Position numbers and translations under genes: made by a program
Shown here: positions 55,133-63,618 of the stretch, piece by piece
Position numbering within the stretch: the first letter of the stretch is position 1
Layout of the letters: every line of letters starts with the position of its first letter
The notes under the pieces: generated by a model
Told to the model about the DNA's origin: nothing
Database searches by the model: none
The model's input: only the letters and a program-made list of their open reading frames with translations
DNA from: Amorphoplanes friuliensis DSM 7358
GTDB lineage: Bacteria; Actinomycetota; Actinomycetes; Mycobacteriales; Micromonosporaceae
Reading direction: 5' to 3'
Assembly: GCF_000494755.1 (NCBI RefSeq)
Contig: NC_022657.1
Coordinates: 5,928,001-5,992,000 of the forward strand
Length of the DNA: 64,000 nt

Positions 55133-55151
55133 GACATCGGGCCCGGATGTC
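55133..55151. promoter_or_regulatory. Inverted repeat at the expected start of the pyrimidine operon
   Basis: GACATC and GATGTC frame a 7-base centre right after the candidate -10, a position suited to a repressor. The adjacent MocR-type regulator is the natural candidate, although MocR proteins often prefer direct repeats. Confidence 0.45.
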
Positions 55152-55255
55152 AAGCGATGACCAGGGACCGGTGACAGGCGGTGGAGAGACGATCACAATC
55201 GTGGGGTGACCCACGCCACCGCCATCAGAGTGACCTACAGAGAGGGGCCGGCATC

Positions 55256-56095
55256 ATGAGCAACGTCATCCGCGCCGCCCTCGTCCAGACCAACTGGACG
55301 GGCGACAAGGAATCGATGATCAAGGCTCACGAGGTCTACGCTCGTGACGCCGCCGCCCAGGGCGCCAAGGTGATCTGCTTCCAGGAGCTGTTCTACGGCC
55401 CCTACTTCTGCCAGGTCCAGGACCCGGCCTACTACGAGTACGCCGAGTCGGTCCCCGGCCCGACCACCGAACGCTTCCAGGCGCTCGCGGCCGAGCTGGG
55501 CATGGTCATGGTCCTGCCGATGTACGAGCAGGAGCAGCCGGGCGTCCTCTACAACACCGCCGCCGTGATCGACGCCGACGGCAGTTACCTCGGCAAGTAC
55601 CGCAAGAACCACATCCCGCTGGTCAAGGGCTTCTGGGAGAAGTTCTACTTCCGCCCGGGCAACCTCGGGTACCCGGTGTTCGACACCGCGGTCGGCAAGG
55701 TCGGCGTCTACATCTGTTACGACCGGCACTTCCCCGAGGGCTGGCGCGCGCTCGGTCTCAACGGCGCCCAGATCGTCTTCAACCCGTCGGCGACCAGCCG
55801 GGGCCTGTCCTCGTATCTGTGGCAGCTGGAGCAGCCGGCGAGTGCCGTGGCCAACGAGTACTTCATCGGCGCGATCAACCGCACCGGCATCGAGGACCTG
55901 GGTGACAACGACTTCTACGGCCAGTCGTACTTCGTGGACCCGGAGGGCAAGTTCGTCGGCGACGTCGGCGACACCCACAACCCGGAGCTGATCGTCCGCG
56001 ACCTCGACCTCGACCTGCTCGCCACGGTCCGCGACCGCTGGGCGTTCTACCGCGACCGGCGCCCGGACAGCTACGACGGGCTGGTGCAGCCGTGA
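55256..56095 (+). CDS. Beta-ureidopropionase (N-carbamoyl-beta-alanine amidohydrolase)
   Basis: A 279-residue nitrilase-superfamily enzyme. The catalytic triad is E44 (ICFQELFYG), K117 (KYRKNHIP) and C154 (YICYDRHFPEG). The stretches RKNHIP, NLGYPVFDT, VFNPSAT and ANEYFIGAINRTG resemble eukaryotic beta-ureidopropionase more than N-carbamoylputrescine amidase. It would hydrolyse N-carbamoyl-beta-alanine (or the 2-methyl form) to the beta-amino acid, CO2 and ammonia. The ATG follows GAGAGGGG. It heads the operon and overlaps dihydropyrimidinase by a GTGA. Confidence 0.9.
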   Translation: MSNVIRAALVQTNWTGDKESMIKAHEVYARDAAAQGAKVICFQELFYGPYFCQVQDPAYYEYAESVPGPTTERFQALAAELGMVMVLPMYEQEQPGVLYNTAAVIDADGSYLGKYRKNHIPLVKGFWEKFYFRPGNLGYPVFDTAVGKVGVYICYDRHFPEGWRALGLNGAQIVFNPSATSRGLSSYLWQLEQPASAVANEYFIGAINRTGIEDLGDNDFYGQSYFVDPEGKFVGDVGDTHNPELIVRDLDLDLLATVRDRWAFYRDRRPDSYDGLVQP

Positions 56096-57492
56096 CGTAC
56101 CTGATCAAGGGTGGGACGGTTGTCAGCCCGACCGGGGCCTCGGCCGCCGACGTGCTGGTCGACGGCGAGACCATCGCCGCCGTCTTCGCGCCGGGCCGCG
56201 GCCCCGAGGACGTGGAGACGATCGACGCCACCGGCAAGTACGTGATTCCGGGTGCGGTCGACGCGCACACCCACATGCAGATGCCGTTCGGCGGCACCGA
56301 GGCGAGCGACAGCTTCGACACCGGTACGCGGGCAGCAGCGTTCGGCGGTGTCACCACGATCATCGACTTCGCGATCCAGCGCACCGGTGAGGTGGTGCAG
56401 GACGGTCTGGCCGCCTGGCACGCCAAGACGGCGGGCAACTGCCACATCGACTACGGCTTCCACATGATCCTCGGCGGCGTCACGGACGAGTCGCTCAAGG
56501 CCATGGACCAGCTCGTCAACGACGAGGGCATCTCCAGCTTCAAGTTGTTCATGGCGTACCCGGGGGTGTTCTACAGCGACGACGGCCAGATCCTGCGCGC
56601 GATGCAGAAGGCCCGCGACAACGGCGCCATGATCATGATGCACGCGGAGAACGGCCCGGCGATCGACGTCCTGGTCAAGCAGGCCCTGGAACGCGGCGAG
56701 ACCGACCCGTACTACCACGGTGTCACGCGGCCTCAGGAGCTCGAGGCCGAGGCGACCAGCCGGGCGATCTGGCTGGCCAGTGTGGCCGCCGACTGCCCGC
56801 TCTACATCGTGCACCTGTCCGCGAGCAAGGCGCTCGAGCAGGTCGCCGCCGCCCGTGACCAGGGCCGCAACGTGTTCGCGGAGACCTGCCCGCAGTACCT
56901 CTACCTGACGCTCGAGGACCAGCTCGGCGCGCCCGGTTTCGAGGGTGCCAAGTGGGTCTGCTCGACGCCGCTGCGCAGCAAGCACGAGAGCCACCGCGCC
57001 GACCTGTGGCGGGGCCTGCGCACCAACGACCTCGCCGTCGTCTCCACCGACCACTGCCCCTTCTGCATGAAGGACCAGAAGGAGATGGGGATCGGCGACT
57101 TCTCGAAGATCCCGAACGGTATCGGCAGCGTCGAGCACCGTGTCGACCTGCTCTACCAAGGTGTCGTCGACGGCAAGCTGTCGCTGGCCCGCTGGGTCGA
57201 GACGATCGCGACGACCCCGGCCCGCATGTTCGGCATGTACCCGAAGAAGGGTGTCGTCGCGCCCGGGTCCGACGCCGACATCGTGCTCTACGACCCGAAC
57301 GGCCGTACCCGGATCAGCGCGTCGACGCACCACATGAACATGGACTACTCCGCCTGGGAGGGCTGGGAGATCGCGGGCAAGGTCGACACGGTCATCTCCC
57401 GCGGCACGGTGGTCGTGCAGGGCGACGAATACAAGGGACGCAAGGGCCACGGCCGGTACGTCCGCCGCGGACTCTCGGACTACCTGGTCTAG
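56092..57492 (+). CDS. Dihydropyrimidinase (D-hydantoinase family)
   Basis: A 466-residue cyclic amidohydrolase that opens dihydrouracil or dihydrothymine to the N-carbamoyl beta-amino acid. The binuclear metal site is visible: H59 and H61 in VDAHTHMQMP, the carbamylated lysine K151 in SSFKLFMAYPG, further His in MMHAENG and YIVHLSAS, and Asp320 in STDHCPF. The Tyr of YPGVFYSDD is in the substrate loop. The GTG start lies in a GTGA overlap with the previous stop. 5-Substituted hydantoins are also possible substrates, but the neighbours favour pyrimidines. Confidence 0.93.
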   Translation: MTYLIKGGTVVSPTGASAADVLVDGETIAAVFAPGRGPEDVETIDATGKYVIPGAVDAHTHMQMPFGGTEASDSFDTGTRAAAFGGVTTIIDFAIQRTGEVVQDGLAAWHAKTAGNCHIDYGFHMILGGVTDESLKAMDQLVNDEGISSFKLFMAYPGVFYSDDGQILRAMQKARDNGAMIMMHAENGPAIDVLVKQALERGETDPYYHGVTRPQELEAEATSRAIWLASVAADCPLYIVHLSASKALEQVAAARDQGRNVFAETCPQYLYLTLEDQLGAPGFEGAKWVCSTPLRSKHESHRADLWRGLRTNDLAVVSTDHCPFCMKDQKEMGIGDFSKIPNGIGSVEHRVDLLYQGVVDGKLSLARWVETIATTPARMFGMYPKKGVVAPGSDADIVLYDPNGRTRISASTHHMNMDYSAWEGWEIAGKVDTVISRGTVVVQGDEYKGRKGHGRYVRRGLSDYLV

Positions 57493-57500
57493 GGGGCCAC

Positions 57501-58985
57501 ATGCGCGAGATCAAACACTGGATCGACGGTACGGCCGTCGAGGGCACCAGCGGCCGGCAGCTCCCCGTGTGGGACCCGGCGACCGGTGAGCAGCAGGCGT
57601 ACGTGGTCGCGGCGACGGCGGACGAGACTGCCAAGGCGGTCGCGTCGGCGAAGGCGGCGTTCCCGGCCTGGCGGGCGGCGTCACTGTCCCGCCGCGCGGA
57701 GGTGATGTTCCGCTTCCGCGAGCTGGTGGACGCGAACCGCAAGGAGATCGCCTCGCTGGTCAGCCAGGAGCACGGCAAGACCGTGGCGGACGCCGGCGGA
57801 GAGCTGGCCCGGGGCCTGGAGAACATCGAGTTCGCCGCGGGCGCACCGCACCTGCTCAAGGGTGGCTACAGCGAGCAGGCGTCGTCGGGTGTGGACGTCT
57901 ACTCGATCCGCCAGCCGCTCGGTGTCGTCGCCGGGATCACGCCGTTCAACTTCCCGGCCATGGTCCCGATGTGGATGTTCTGCAACGCCCTGGTCTGCGG
58001 CAACACGTTCATCCTCAAGCCCAGCGAGAAGGACCCGTCAGTCTCGCTGATGCTGGCGGACCTGCTGCGCCAGGCCGGGCTGCCGGACGGCGCGTTCAAC
58101 GTCGTGCAGGGTGACCGGGAGGCCGTCGAGACGCTGATCGCCCACCCGGACGTGCAGGCGCTGTCGTTCGTCGGCTCGACACCGGTCGCCCGGATCATCT
58201 ACGAGACCGCGACCGCCAAGGGTAAGCGGGTGCAGGCGCTCGGCGGCGCGAAGAACCACATGGTCGTGCTGCCGGACGCCGACGTGAACGCGGCCGCGGA
58301 CGCCGCGGTCAGTGCGGGCTACGGCTCGGCCGGCGAACGCTGCATGGCTGTCTCGGTCGTGGTGGCCGTCGGCTCGGTCGGTGACGACCTGGTCGCGGCG
58401 ATCAGCGACCGGATCGGCCGCATCGCGGTCGGCCCGGCCAGCGACCCGGCGGCCGAGATGGGCCCGCTCATCAGCCGCGAGCACCGCGACAAGGTCGCCG
58501 GTTACCTCGCCGACGCCGGCACCGCGGAGGTCGTGGTCGACGGCCGGGACGCCCCCATCAGCGACGGGCCCGGCTTCTTCCTGGGCGCGTCACTGGTCGA
58601 CAAGGTGCCGACGGACTCGCCGCTCTACACCGACGAGATCTTCGGCCCGGTGCTGTCGGTCGTACGCACGGAGACGTACGAGGAAGCCCTGGACCTGGTC
58701 AACACCAACGAGTACGGCAACGGGACGGCGATCTTCACCCGCGACGGCGGCGCCGCACGGCGGTTCCAGTACGACGTCAACTGCGGGATGGTCGGCGTCA
58801 ACGTGCCGGTGCCCGTACCGGTGGCGTACTACAGCTTCGGCGGGTGGAAGTCCTCGCTCTTCGGTGACCTGCACATGTACGGCCCCGAGGGTCTGCAGTT
58901 CTACACGCGCAGCAAGGTCGTCACCTCGCGCTGGCCCGACCCGGCCACCTCGGAGATCGACCTCGGCTTCCCGAAGGTGCGGTGA
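57501..58985 (+). CDS. mmsA: CoA-acylating methylmalonate-semialdehyde dehydrogenase
   Basis: A 494-residue aldehyde dehydrogenase that converts malonate or methylmalonate semialdehyde to acetyl- or propionyl-CoA with NAD and CoA. The nucleophile is C281 in AGERCMAVS. The glutamate that acts as base in hydrolytic aldehyde dehydrogenases is replaced by Asn in ALGGAKNHMVV, the mark of the CoA-acylating MMSDH group. Other hallmarks: ITPFNFPAMVPMWM and KPSEKDPS. It follows dihydropyrimidinase by 8 bases. It fits the last step of uracil/thymine breakdown; valine or inositol degradation would also use it, but their other genes are missing. Confidence 0.92.
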   Translation: MREIKHWIDGTAVEGTSGRQLPVWDPATGEQQAYVVAATADETAKAVASAKAAFPAWRAASLSRRAEVMFRFRELVDANRKEIASLVSQEHGKTVADAGGELARGLENIEFAAGAPHLLKGGYSEQASSGVDVYSIRQPLGVVAGITPFNFPAMVPMWMFCNALVCGNTFILKPSEKDPSVSLMLADLLRQAGLPDGAFNVVQGDREAVETLIAHPDVQALSFVGSTPVARIIYETATAKGKRVQALGGAKNHMVVLPDADVNAAADAAVSAGYGSAGERCMAVSVVVAVGSVGDDLVAAISDRIGRIAVGPASDPAAEMGPLISREHRDKVAGYLADAGTAEVVVDGRDAPISDGPGFFLGASLVDKVPTDSPLYTDEIFGPVLSVVRTETYEEALDLVNTNEYGNGTAIFTRDGGAARRFQYDVNCGMVGVNVPVPVPVAYYSFGGWKSSLFGDLHMYGPEGLQFYTRSKVVTSRWPDPATSEIDLGFPKVR

Positions 58986-59986
58986 GCGGCATGGACATCG
59001 GTGTTGTCCTGCAGTGCGACCCGCCCGCGCTGGAGATCGTCGAGTGGGCGAAGAAGGCCGAGGACCTCGGGTACAGCCACGTGTGGACGTTCGACTCGCA
59101 CGTGCTGTGGCAGGAGCCGTTTGTCATCTACAGCAAGATCCTCGCCGACACCGAGCGGGTGATCGTGGGCCCGATGGTCACCAACCCCGGCACCCGGGAC
59201 TGGACGGTCATCGCCTCGCAGTTCGCCACCCTCAACGAGATGTACGGCAACCGCACGATCTGCGGCATCGGCCGGGGCGACTCCGCCCTGCGGGTCCTGG
59301 GTCTGCAGCCGAACACCCTCGGGCAGCTGCGCGAGAGCATCGGTGTCATCAAGGGGCTGGCGAGCGGGGAGCAGGTGACGCTGCGCGGACAGGAGCTGCA
59401 GTTCGCCTGGGCGCCCGAGAGCCGGCTGGACGTGTGGGTCGCCGCGTACGGGCCGAAGGCTCTGGCCCTGACCGGTGAGGTGGGTGACGGCTACATCCTG
59501 CAGCTCGCCGACCCGGACATCGCGGCCTGGATGATCAAGGCGGTGCGGGACGCCGCCGAGAAGGCCGGGCGCGACCCGATGGCGATCAAGTTCTGTGTCG
59601 CGGCACCGGCCTACGTCGGCGACAACCTCGAGCACCAGCGGGACCAGACGCGGTGGTTCGGTGGCATGGTCGGCAACCACGTCGCGGACATCGTCGCGCG
59701 GTACGGCGGCGACGGCGCGGTGCCGCAGGTGCTGACCGACTACATCAAGGGCCGCCAGGGGTACGACTACGCCGAGCACGGACGGGCGGGCAACTCGCAC
59801 ACGTCGTTCGTGCCGGACGAGGTGGTCGACCGGTTCTGCATCCTCGGCCCGATCGAGAACCACCTGAAGCGGCTCGAGGAGTTGCGGGCCATCGGCGTGG
59901 ACCAGTTCGCGCTCTACCTGCAGCACGACGACAAGGACGCGACGCTGCGCGCGTACGGGGAAAAGATCATTCCGGTGGTCTCGTGA
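58982..59986 (+). CDS. LLM-class (F420-dependent type) oxidoreductase
   Basis: A 334-residue luciferase-like TIM-barrel enzyme. It begins with MDIGVVLQCDPPALEIVEWAKKAEDLGYSHVWTFDSHV read in parts, then MVTNPGTRDWTVIASQFATLNEMYGNRTICGIGRGDSA, typical of F420-dependent members; the subfamily I recall as TIGR03842. The GTG at 58982 overlaps the mmsA stop; an ATG at 58991 is an alternative. It sits between the dehydrogenase and the importer, overlapping both, so it belongs to the pathway. A pyrimidine reductase/dehydrogenase role is an inference from the lack of any other enzyme for that step. Confidence 0.85.
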   Translation: MSGMDIGVVLQCDPPALEIVEWAKKAEDLGYSHVWTFDSHVLWQEPFVIYSKILADTERVIVGPMVTNPGTRDWTVIASQFATLNEMYGNRTICGIGRGDSALRVLGLQPNTLGQLRESIGVIKGLASGEQVTLRGQELQFAWAPESRLDVWVAAYGPKALALTGEVGDGYILQLADPDIAAWMIKAVRDAAEKAGRDPMAIKFCVAAPAYVGDNLEHQRDQTRWFGGMVGNHVADIVARYGGDGAVPQVLTDYIKGRQGYDYAEHGRAGNSHTSFVPDEVVDRFCILGPIENHLKRLEELRAIGVDQFALYLQHDDKDATLRAYGEKIIPVVS

Positions 59987-60825
59987 GACGTGTGTTCAGT
60001 GCTGTCGTCGGCCTGGTCGTGCTGGTGGCCCTGTGGGAGGGCTACAAGGCGGTCGGCAATCCGGACGGGACCGTGCTCCTCGGAGTGCGTGTCCTGCCCC
60101 GGGCCGACGACCTGTCGATGCCGCACGTTTGGGACATGCTGCAACGGCTCGGCCGCCCGGAGCTCACGGGTGGCCGGCCGGTCTGGCAGGTGGTGCTGAG
60201 CGCGAGCCTCTTCACGCTCGGCATCACCGCCGTCGGCTTCGTCGCGGGCGCGGTCATCGGCCTGCTGCTGGCCGTGGCCATGCAACGGTTCCGGATCGTC
60301 GAGCGCGGCCTGCTCCCCTACGTGATCCTGTCGCAGACGGTGCCGCTGGTCGCGCTGGCCCCGCTGATCGCCGGGTGGGGCGGCACGATCTGGCCCGAGT
60401 GGATGACCGTCGCGTTGATCGCCGCGTACCTGGCCTTCTTCCCGGTGGCCGTCGGCATGCTGCGCGGTCTGCAGTCGCCGCAGGCGGCGGGCGTCGAGCT
60501 GATGCGCAGTTACGCCGCCGGCTGGTGGCGCACCCTGCTCAAACTCCGCTTCCCGGCGTCGCTGCCCTATCTTTTTCCCGCGCTCCGGCTGGCCGGCGCC
60601 GCCGCCGTCGTGGGCGCGGTGGTCGGTGAGATCTCCACCGGTACGCGGGGAGGCATCGGCCGTCTCATCATCGAGTACTCCCGGGAGGCCACCTCGGACC
60701 CCGCGAAGGTCTACACGGCCATGCTCGGCGCCGCCCTGCTCGGGCTGGTCGTCGCCGCACTGGTCAGCCTGCTGGAACTGCCGCTCATGCGGCACCGACG
60801 ACGCGTATCGGTGGTGACGATGTGA
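59983..60825 (+). CDS. ABC transporter permease (NMT1/THI5-type importer, first)
   Basis: A 280-residue membrane protein of the taurine/nitrate/pyrimidine-precursor group. It has an N-terminal segment (FSAVVGLVVLVALWEGYKAV), a soluble loop, then the core from about 70 with the EAA-like loop ELMRSYAAGWWRTLLKLRFPASLPYLFPALRLAG. The GTG start is in a GTGA overlap. With the second permease it would form a heterodimeric channel, which is less common in this family than two copies of one permease. Confidence 0.9.
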   Translation: MRRVFSAVVGLVVLVALWEGYKAVGNPDGTVLLGVRVLPRADDLSMPHVWDMLQRLGRPELTGGRPVWQVVLSASLFTLGITAVGFVAGAVIGLLLAVAMQRFRIVERGLLPYVILSQTVPLVALAPLIAGWGGTIWPEWMTVALIAAYLAFFPVAVGMLRGLQSPQAAGVELMRSYAAGWWRTLLKLRFPASLPYLFPALRLAGAAAVVGAVVGEISTGTRGGIGRLIIEYSREATSDPAKVYTAMLGAALLGLVVAALVSLLELPLMRHRRRVSVVTM

Positions 60826-61604
60826 CTGCGGTATCCCTGCGGGACGTCTCGAAGGTCTTCAACCAGGGCCGGCCCGACGAGGTCACCGCCCTGTCCGACA
60901 TCGACCTGAACATCGGCGACGGGCAGTTCGTCTCGCTCATCGGCCCGTCCGGCTGCGGCAAGAGCACGCTGCTGCGGCTGATCGCCGACCTCATCCCGGC
61001 CACCGCCGGCGTCGTCGAGGTGGCCGGGAAGTCCGCCACCCAGGCCCGCCTCGACCAGGAGTACGGCATCGCGTTCCAGCAAGCCGGCCTCTTCGAGTGG
61101 CGGACCGTGCAGCGCAACGTCGAGCTGCCCCTGGAGCTGCGCGGCGCCTCACGGGCCGAGCGCAAGGCCCGCGCGACGGAGATGCTGGCCCTGGTCGGGC
61201 TGGCCGACTTCGCCGGGCACTATCCGGCGCAGCTCTCCGGCGGCATGCAGCAGCGGGTCGCCATCGCCCGCGCCCTGGCCGTGCACCCGCCGCTGCTGCT
61301 GATGGACGAGCCGTTCGGCGCCCTCGACGAGATGACCCGCGAGCGGCTGCAGTCGGAGCTGCTCGCGATCTGCGCCAAGACCGGCACCAGCACGGTTTTT
61401 GTCACCCACTCCATCTCGGAGGCGGTGTTCCTGTCCGACAAGGTCGTCGTCATGACACCACGGCCGGGGCGGATCACCGCGACCATCGACATCGACCTGC
61501 CGTCCCGCGACGATGCGGCCCGGCAGTCCCCCGCCTACTTCGAAGCGATCACCTCGGTACGCCAGGCCCTGCGCGGGTCCTCCCCCGCGGCGGCCACCCC
61601 GTGA
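60822..61604 (+). CDS. ABC transporter ATP-binding protein
   Basis: A 260-residue ATPase of the SsuB/TauB/ThiZ type. Walker A is GPSGCGKST (residues 41-49), the Q-loop is GIAFQQAGLF, the ABC signature is LSGGMQQR, Walker B is LLLMDEPFGALDE and the switch His is in FVTHSISEAVFL. It energises uptake through the two flanking permeases. GTGA overlap at both ends shows tight translational coupling. Confidence 0.95.
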   Translation: MTAVSLRDVSKVFNQGRPDEVTALSDIDLNIGDGQFVSLIGPSGCGKSTLLRLIADLIPATAGVVEVAGKSATQARLDQEYGIAFQQAGLFEWRTVQRNVELPLELRGASRAERKARATEMLALVGLADFAGHYPAQLSGGMQQRVAIARALAVHPPLLLMDEPFGALDEMTRERLQSELLAICAKTGTSTVFVTHSISEAVFLSDKVVVMTPRPGRITATIDIDLPSRDDAARQSPAYFEAITSVRQALRGSSPAAATP

Positions 61605-62365
61605 AGCTGCTGTGGCGCGTCGCCCCGCCCGTCCTCCTGGGCATCGCCGCCCTGGTCGCGTGGGAGCTCGTCGTGTCGCTCGGCCGCATCGCGCCGTTCA
61701 TCCTGCCCGCACCGTCGGCGATCTGGCACGAGCTCGTCGCCCAGCGCACCAACGTCTGGGAGGCGGCGCTGGCCAGCGGTCTCAACGCCCTCATCGGTCT
61801 CGCCTGGGGCACCGTGGCCGGCATCCTGGCGGCGATGGCCGCGAGCCGTTTCCGGCTGCTGTCCGAGGTGTCCGTCCCGCTGGCCGCGGTGCTGAACGCG
61901 CTGCCGATCATCGCCCTCGCCCCGATCCTCAACAACATGTTCGAGTCGACCTCGAGCGTGCCGCGGCGCCTGATCGCCGGGATCATCGTGTTCTTCCCGG
62001 TCTTCATCAACACCCTGCGCGGCCTGCGCGAGGTCGACCCCACCCACCGGGAGCTGATGACCAGCTACGCCGCCGGCGGCTGGACGTTCACCCGCCTGGT
62101 CCGCCTGCCCGGCGCGCTGCCCTTCGTCTTCACCGGCCTGCGACAGGCGTCGTCGCTGGCCGTCATCGCCGCGGTCGTCGCCGAGTACTTCGGCGGGCTG
62201 CAGAACGGGCTCGGGTCACGGATCACCTCCGCGGCCGCGTTCACCGCCTACCCCCGTGCCTGGGCCTTCGTGGTCGGCGCCTGCCTGCTCGGACTTGTCT
62301 TCTACCTGTCGACGCTCCTGCTGGAGCGGCTCGCGATGCCCTGGAAAACCCGCCTGATCTCGTAG
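61601..62365 (+). CDS. ABC transporter permease (NMT1/THI5-type importer, second)
   Basis: A 254-residue membrane protein: VLLGIAALVAWELVVSLGRI, then PFILPAPSAIWHELVAQ, the family's conserved opening, and the EAA-like loop ELMTSYAAGGWTFTRLVRLPGALPFVFTGLRQ. It starts in a GTGA overlap with the ATPase gene. It differs from the first permease throughout, so the channel is a heterodimer. Confidence 0.92.
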   Translation: MKLLWRVAPPVLLGIAALVAWELVVSLGRIAPFILPAPSAIWHELVAQRTNVWEAALASGLNALIGLAWGTVAGILAAMAASRFRLLSEVSVPLAAVLNALPIIALAPILNNMFESTSSVPRRLIAGIIVFFPVFINTLRGLREVDPTHRELMTSYAAGGWTFTRLVRLPGALPFVFTGLRQASSLAVIAAVVAEYFGGLQNGLGSRITSAAAFTAYPRAWAFVVGACLLGLVFYLSTLLLERLAMPWKTRLIS

Positions 62366-62382
62366 TTTCTCGGGAGACCACC

Positions 62383-63519
62383 TTGTTGAAGAAGCTCTTC
62401 CTCCCCGTTGTCGCCGCGTCCGCGCTGATCCTGTCCGCCTGCGGCACCGCCGACACCCCGTCGACCCCCGCCCCCGGTGCCAGCGGCGCCCTGACCCCCA
62501 TCAAGCTGCAGCTGCAGTGGTTCTACCAGGCCCAGTTCGCCGGCTACATCGCCGCCGTGGACCAGGGCTTCTACAAGGAGCAGGGCCTCGACGTCCAGCT
62601 GCTCGAAGGCGGCGTCGACATCGTGCCGCAGACCGTGCTCGCGACCGGCAAGGCCGATTACGCCGTGGCCTGGGTGCCGAAGGCCCTCGCCTCCCGCGAG
62701 CAGGGCGCCGGGATCACCGACGTCGGGCAGATCTTCGCGCGCTCGGGGACGTACCAGGTGGCGTGGAAGGACAGCGGCATCACGAAGGCCGCCGACCTCA
62801 AGGGCAAGAAGGTCGGCAACTGGGGCTTCGGCAACGAGTTCGAGCTCTTCGCCGGCATGACCAAGGCCGGCCTCGACCCGGGCAAGGACGTCACCCTGGT
62901 CCAGCAGCAGTTCGACATGCAGGCACTGCTCAAGAAGGAGATCGACGCCGCCCAGGCGATGAGCTACAACGAGTACGCCCAGCTCCTCGAGGCGACGAAC
63001 CCGGCGACGGGCAAGCTCTACACCCCCGAGGACTTCTCCATCCTCGACTGGAAGACCGAAGGCTCGTCGATGCTGCAGGACGCGGTGTGGGCGAACACCG
63101 AGAAGCTGAACGACCCCGCGTACCAGCAGCAGACGGTGAAGTTCCTGGCCGGCACGATCAAGGGCTGGGCGTACTGCCGCGACAACGCCGAGAAGTGCCG
63201 CGACCTGGTCGTGGCCAAGGGCTCCAAGCTCGGCAAGAGTCACCAGCTCTGGCAGATGAACGAGGTCAACAAGCTCGTCTGGCCCTCCACCGCCGGCGTC
63301 GGCCTGATCAACGAGGCCGACTGGAAGCAGACCGTCGACCTGTCGATGACCACCAAGAACCAGACCGGCGACACCGTCCTGACCAAGCAGCCCGAGGGTC
63401 TCGCCTACACCAACGACTACATCCAGCAGGCGTTGAACCAGGCGAAGACGGCGGGCGTAGACATCAACGGAGCAGCGTTCCAGCCCCAGACCGTGACGCT
63501 GACAGCGGGCGGCGCATAG
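62383..63519 (+). CDS. ABC substrate-binding lipoprotein, NMT1/THI5 family (pyrimidine candidate)
   Basis: A 378-residue protein. The start is a TTG (62383) with GGGAG 6 bases upstream; the next codon is also TTG. The lipobox LILSAC puts the lipidated Cys at residue 20. The mature part opens with IKLQLQWFYQAQFAGYIAAVDQGFYKEQGLDVQLLEGG read in parts, the hallmark of the THI5/NMT1 domain that binds pyrimidine-like molecules and thiamine precursors, followed by WGFGNEFELFAGMTKAG. In this operon the ligand is probably a pyrimidine base or dihydropyrimidine. Confidence 0.9.
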   Translation: MLKKLFLPVVAASALILSACGTADTPSTPAPGASGALTPIKLQLQWFYQAQFAGYIAAVDQGFYKEQGLDVQLLEGGVDIVPQTVLATGKADYAVAWVPKALASREQGAGITDVGQIFARSGTYQVAWKDSGITKAADLKGKKVGNWGFGNEFELFAGMTKAGLDPGKDVTLVQQQFDMQALLKKEIDAAQAMSYNEYAQLLEATNPATGKLYTPEDFSILDWKTEGSSMLQDAVWANTEKLNDPAYQQQTVKFLAGTIKGWAYCRDNAEKCRDLVVAKGSKLGKSHQLWQMNEVNKLVWPSTAGVGLINEADWKQTVDLSMTTKNQTGDTVLTKQPEGLAYTNDYIQQALNQAKTAGVDINGAAFQPQTVTLTAGGA

Positions 63520-63536
63520 CCACCCGCCCTCCCGGC

Positions 63537-63572
63537 AAAGGACCCGGCCGTCTCCCCACGGCCGGGTCCTTT
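63537..63572 (+). terminator. Strong intrinsic terminator of the pyrimidine operon
   Basis: A 14-bp perfect stem (AAAGGACCCGGCCG with its complement) around an 8-base loop, 17 bases after the stop of the binding-protein gene and ending in TTT. It closes the operon that begins at 55256. Confidence 0.85.
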
Positions 63573-63618
63573 CGTGTACCGGTCAGGAAGTGACCGCAAT
63601 GACGGGCATCGTGGCGGC

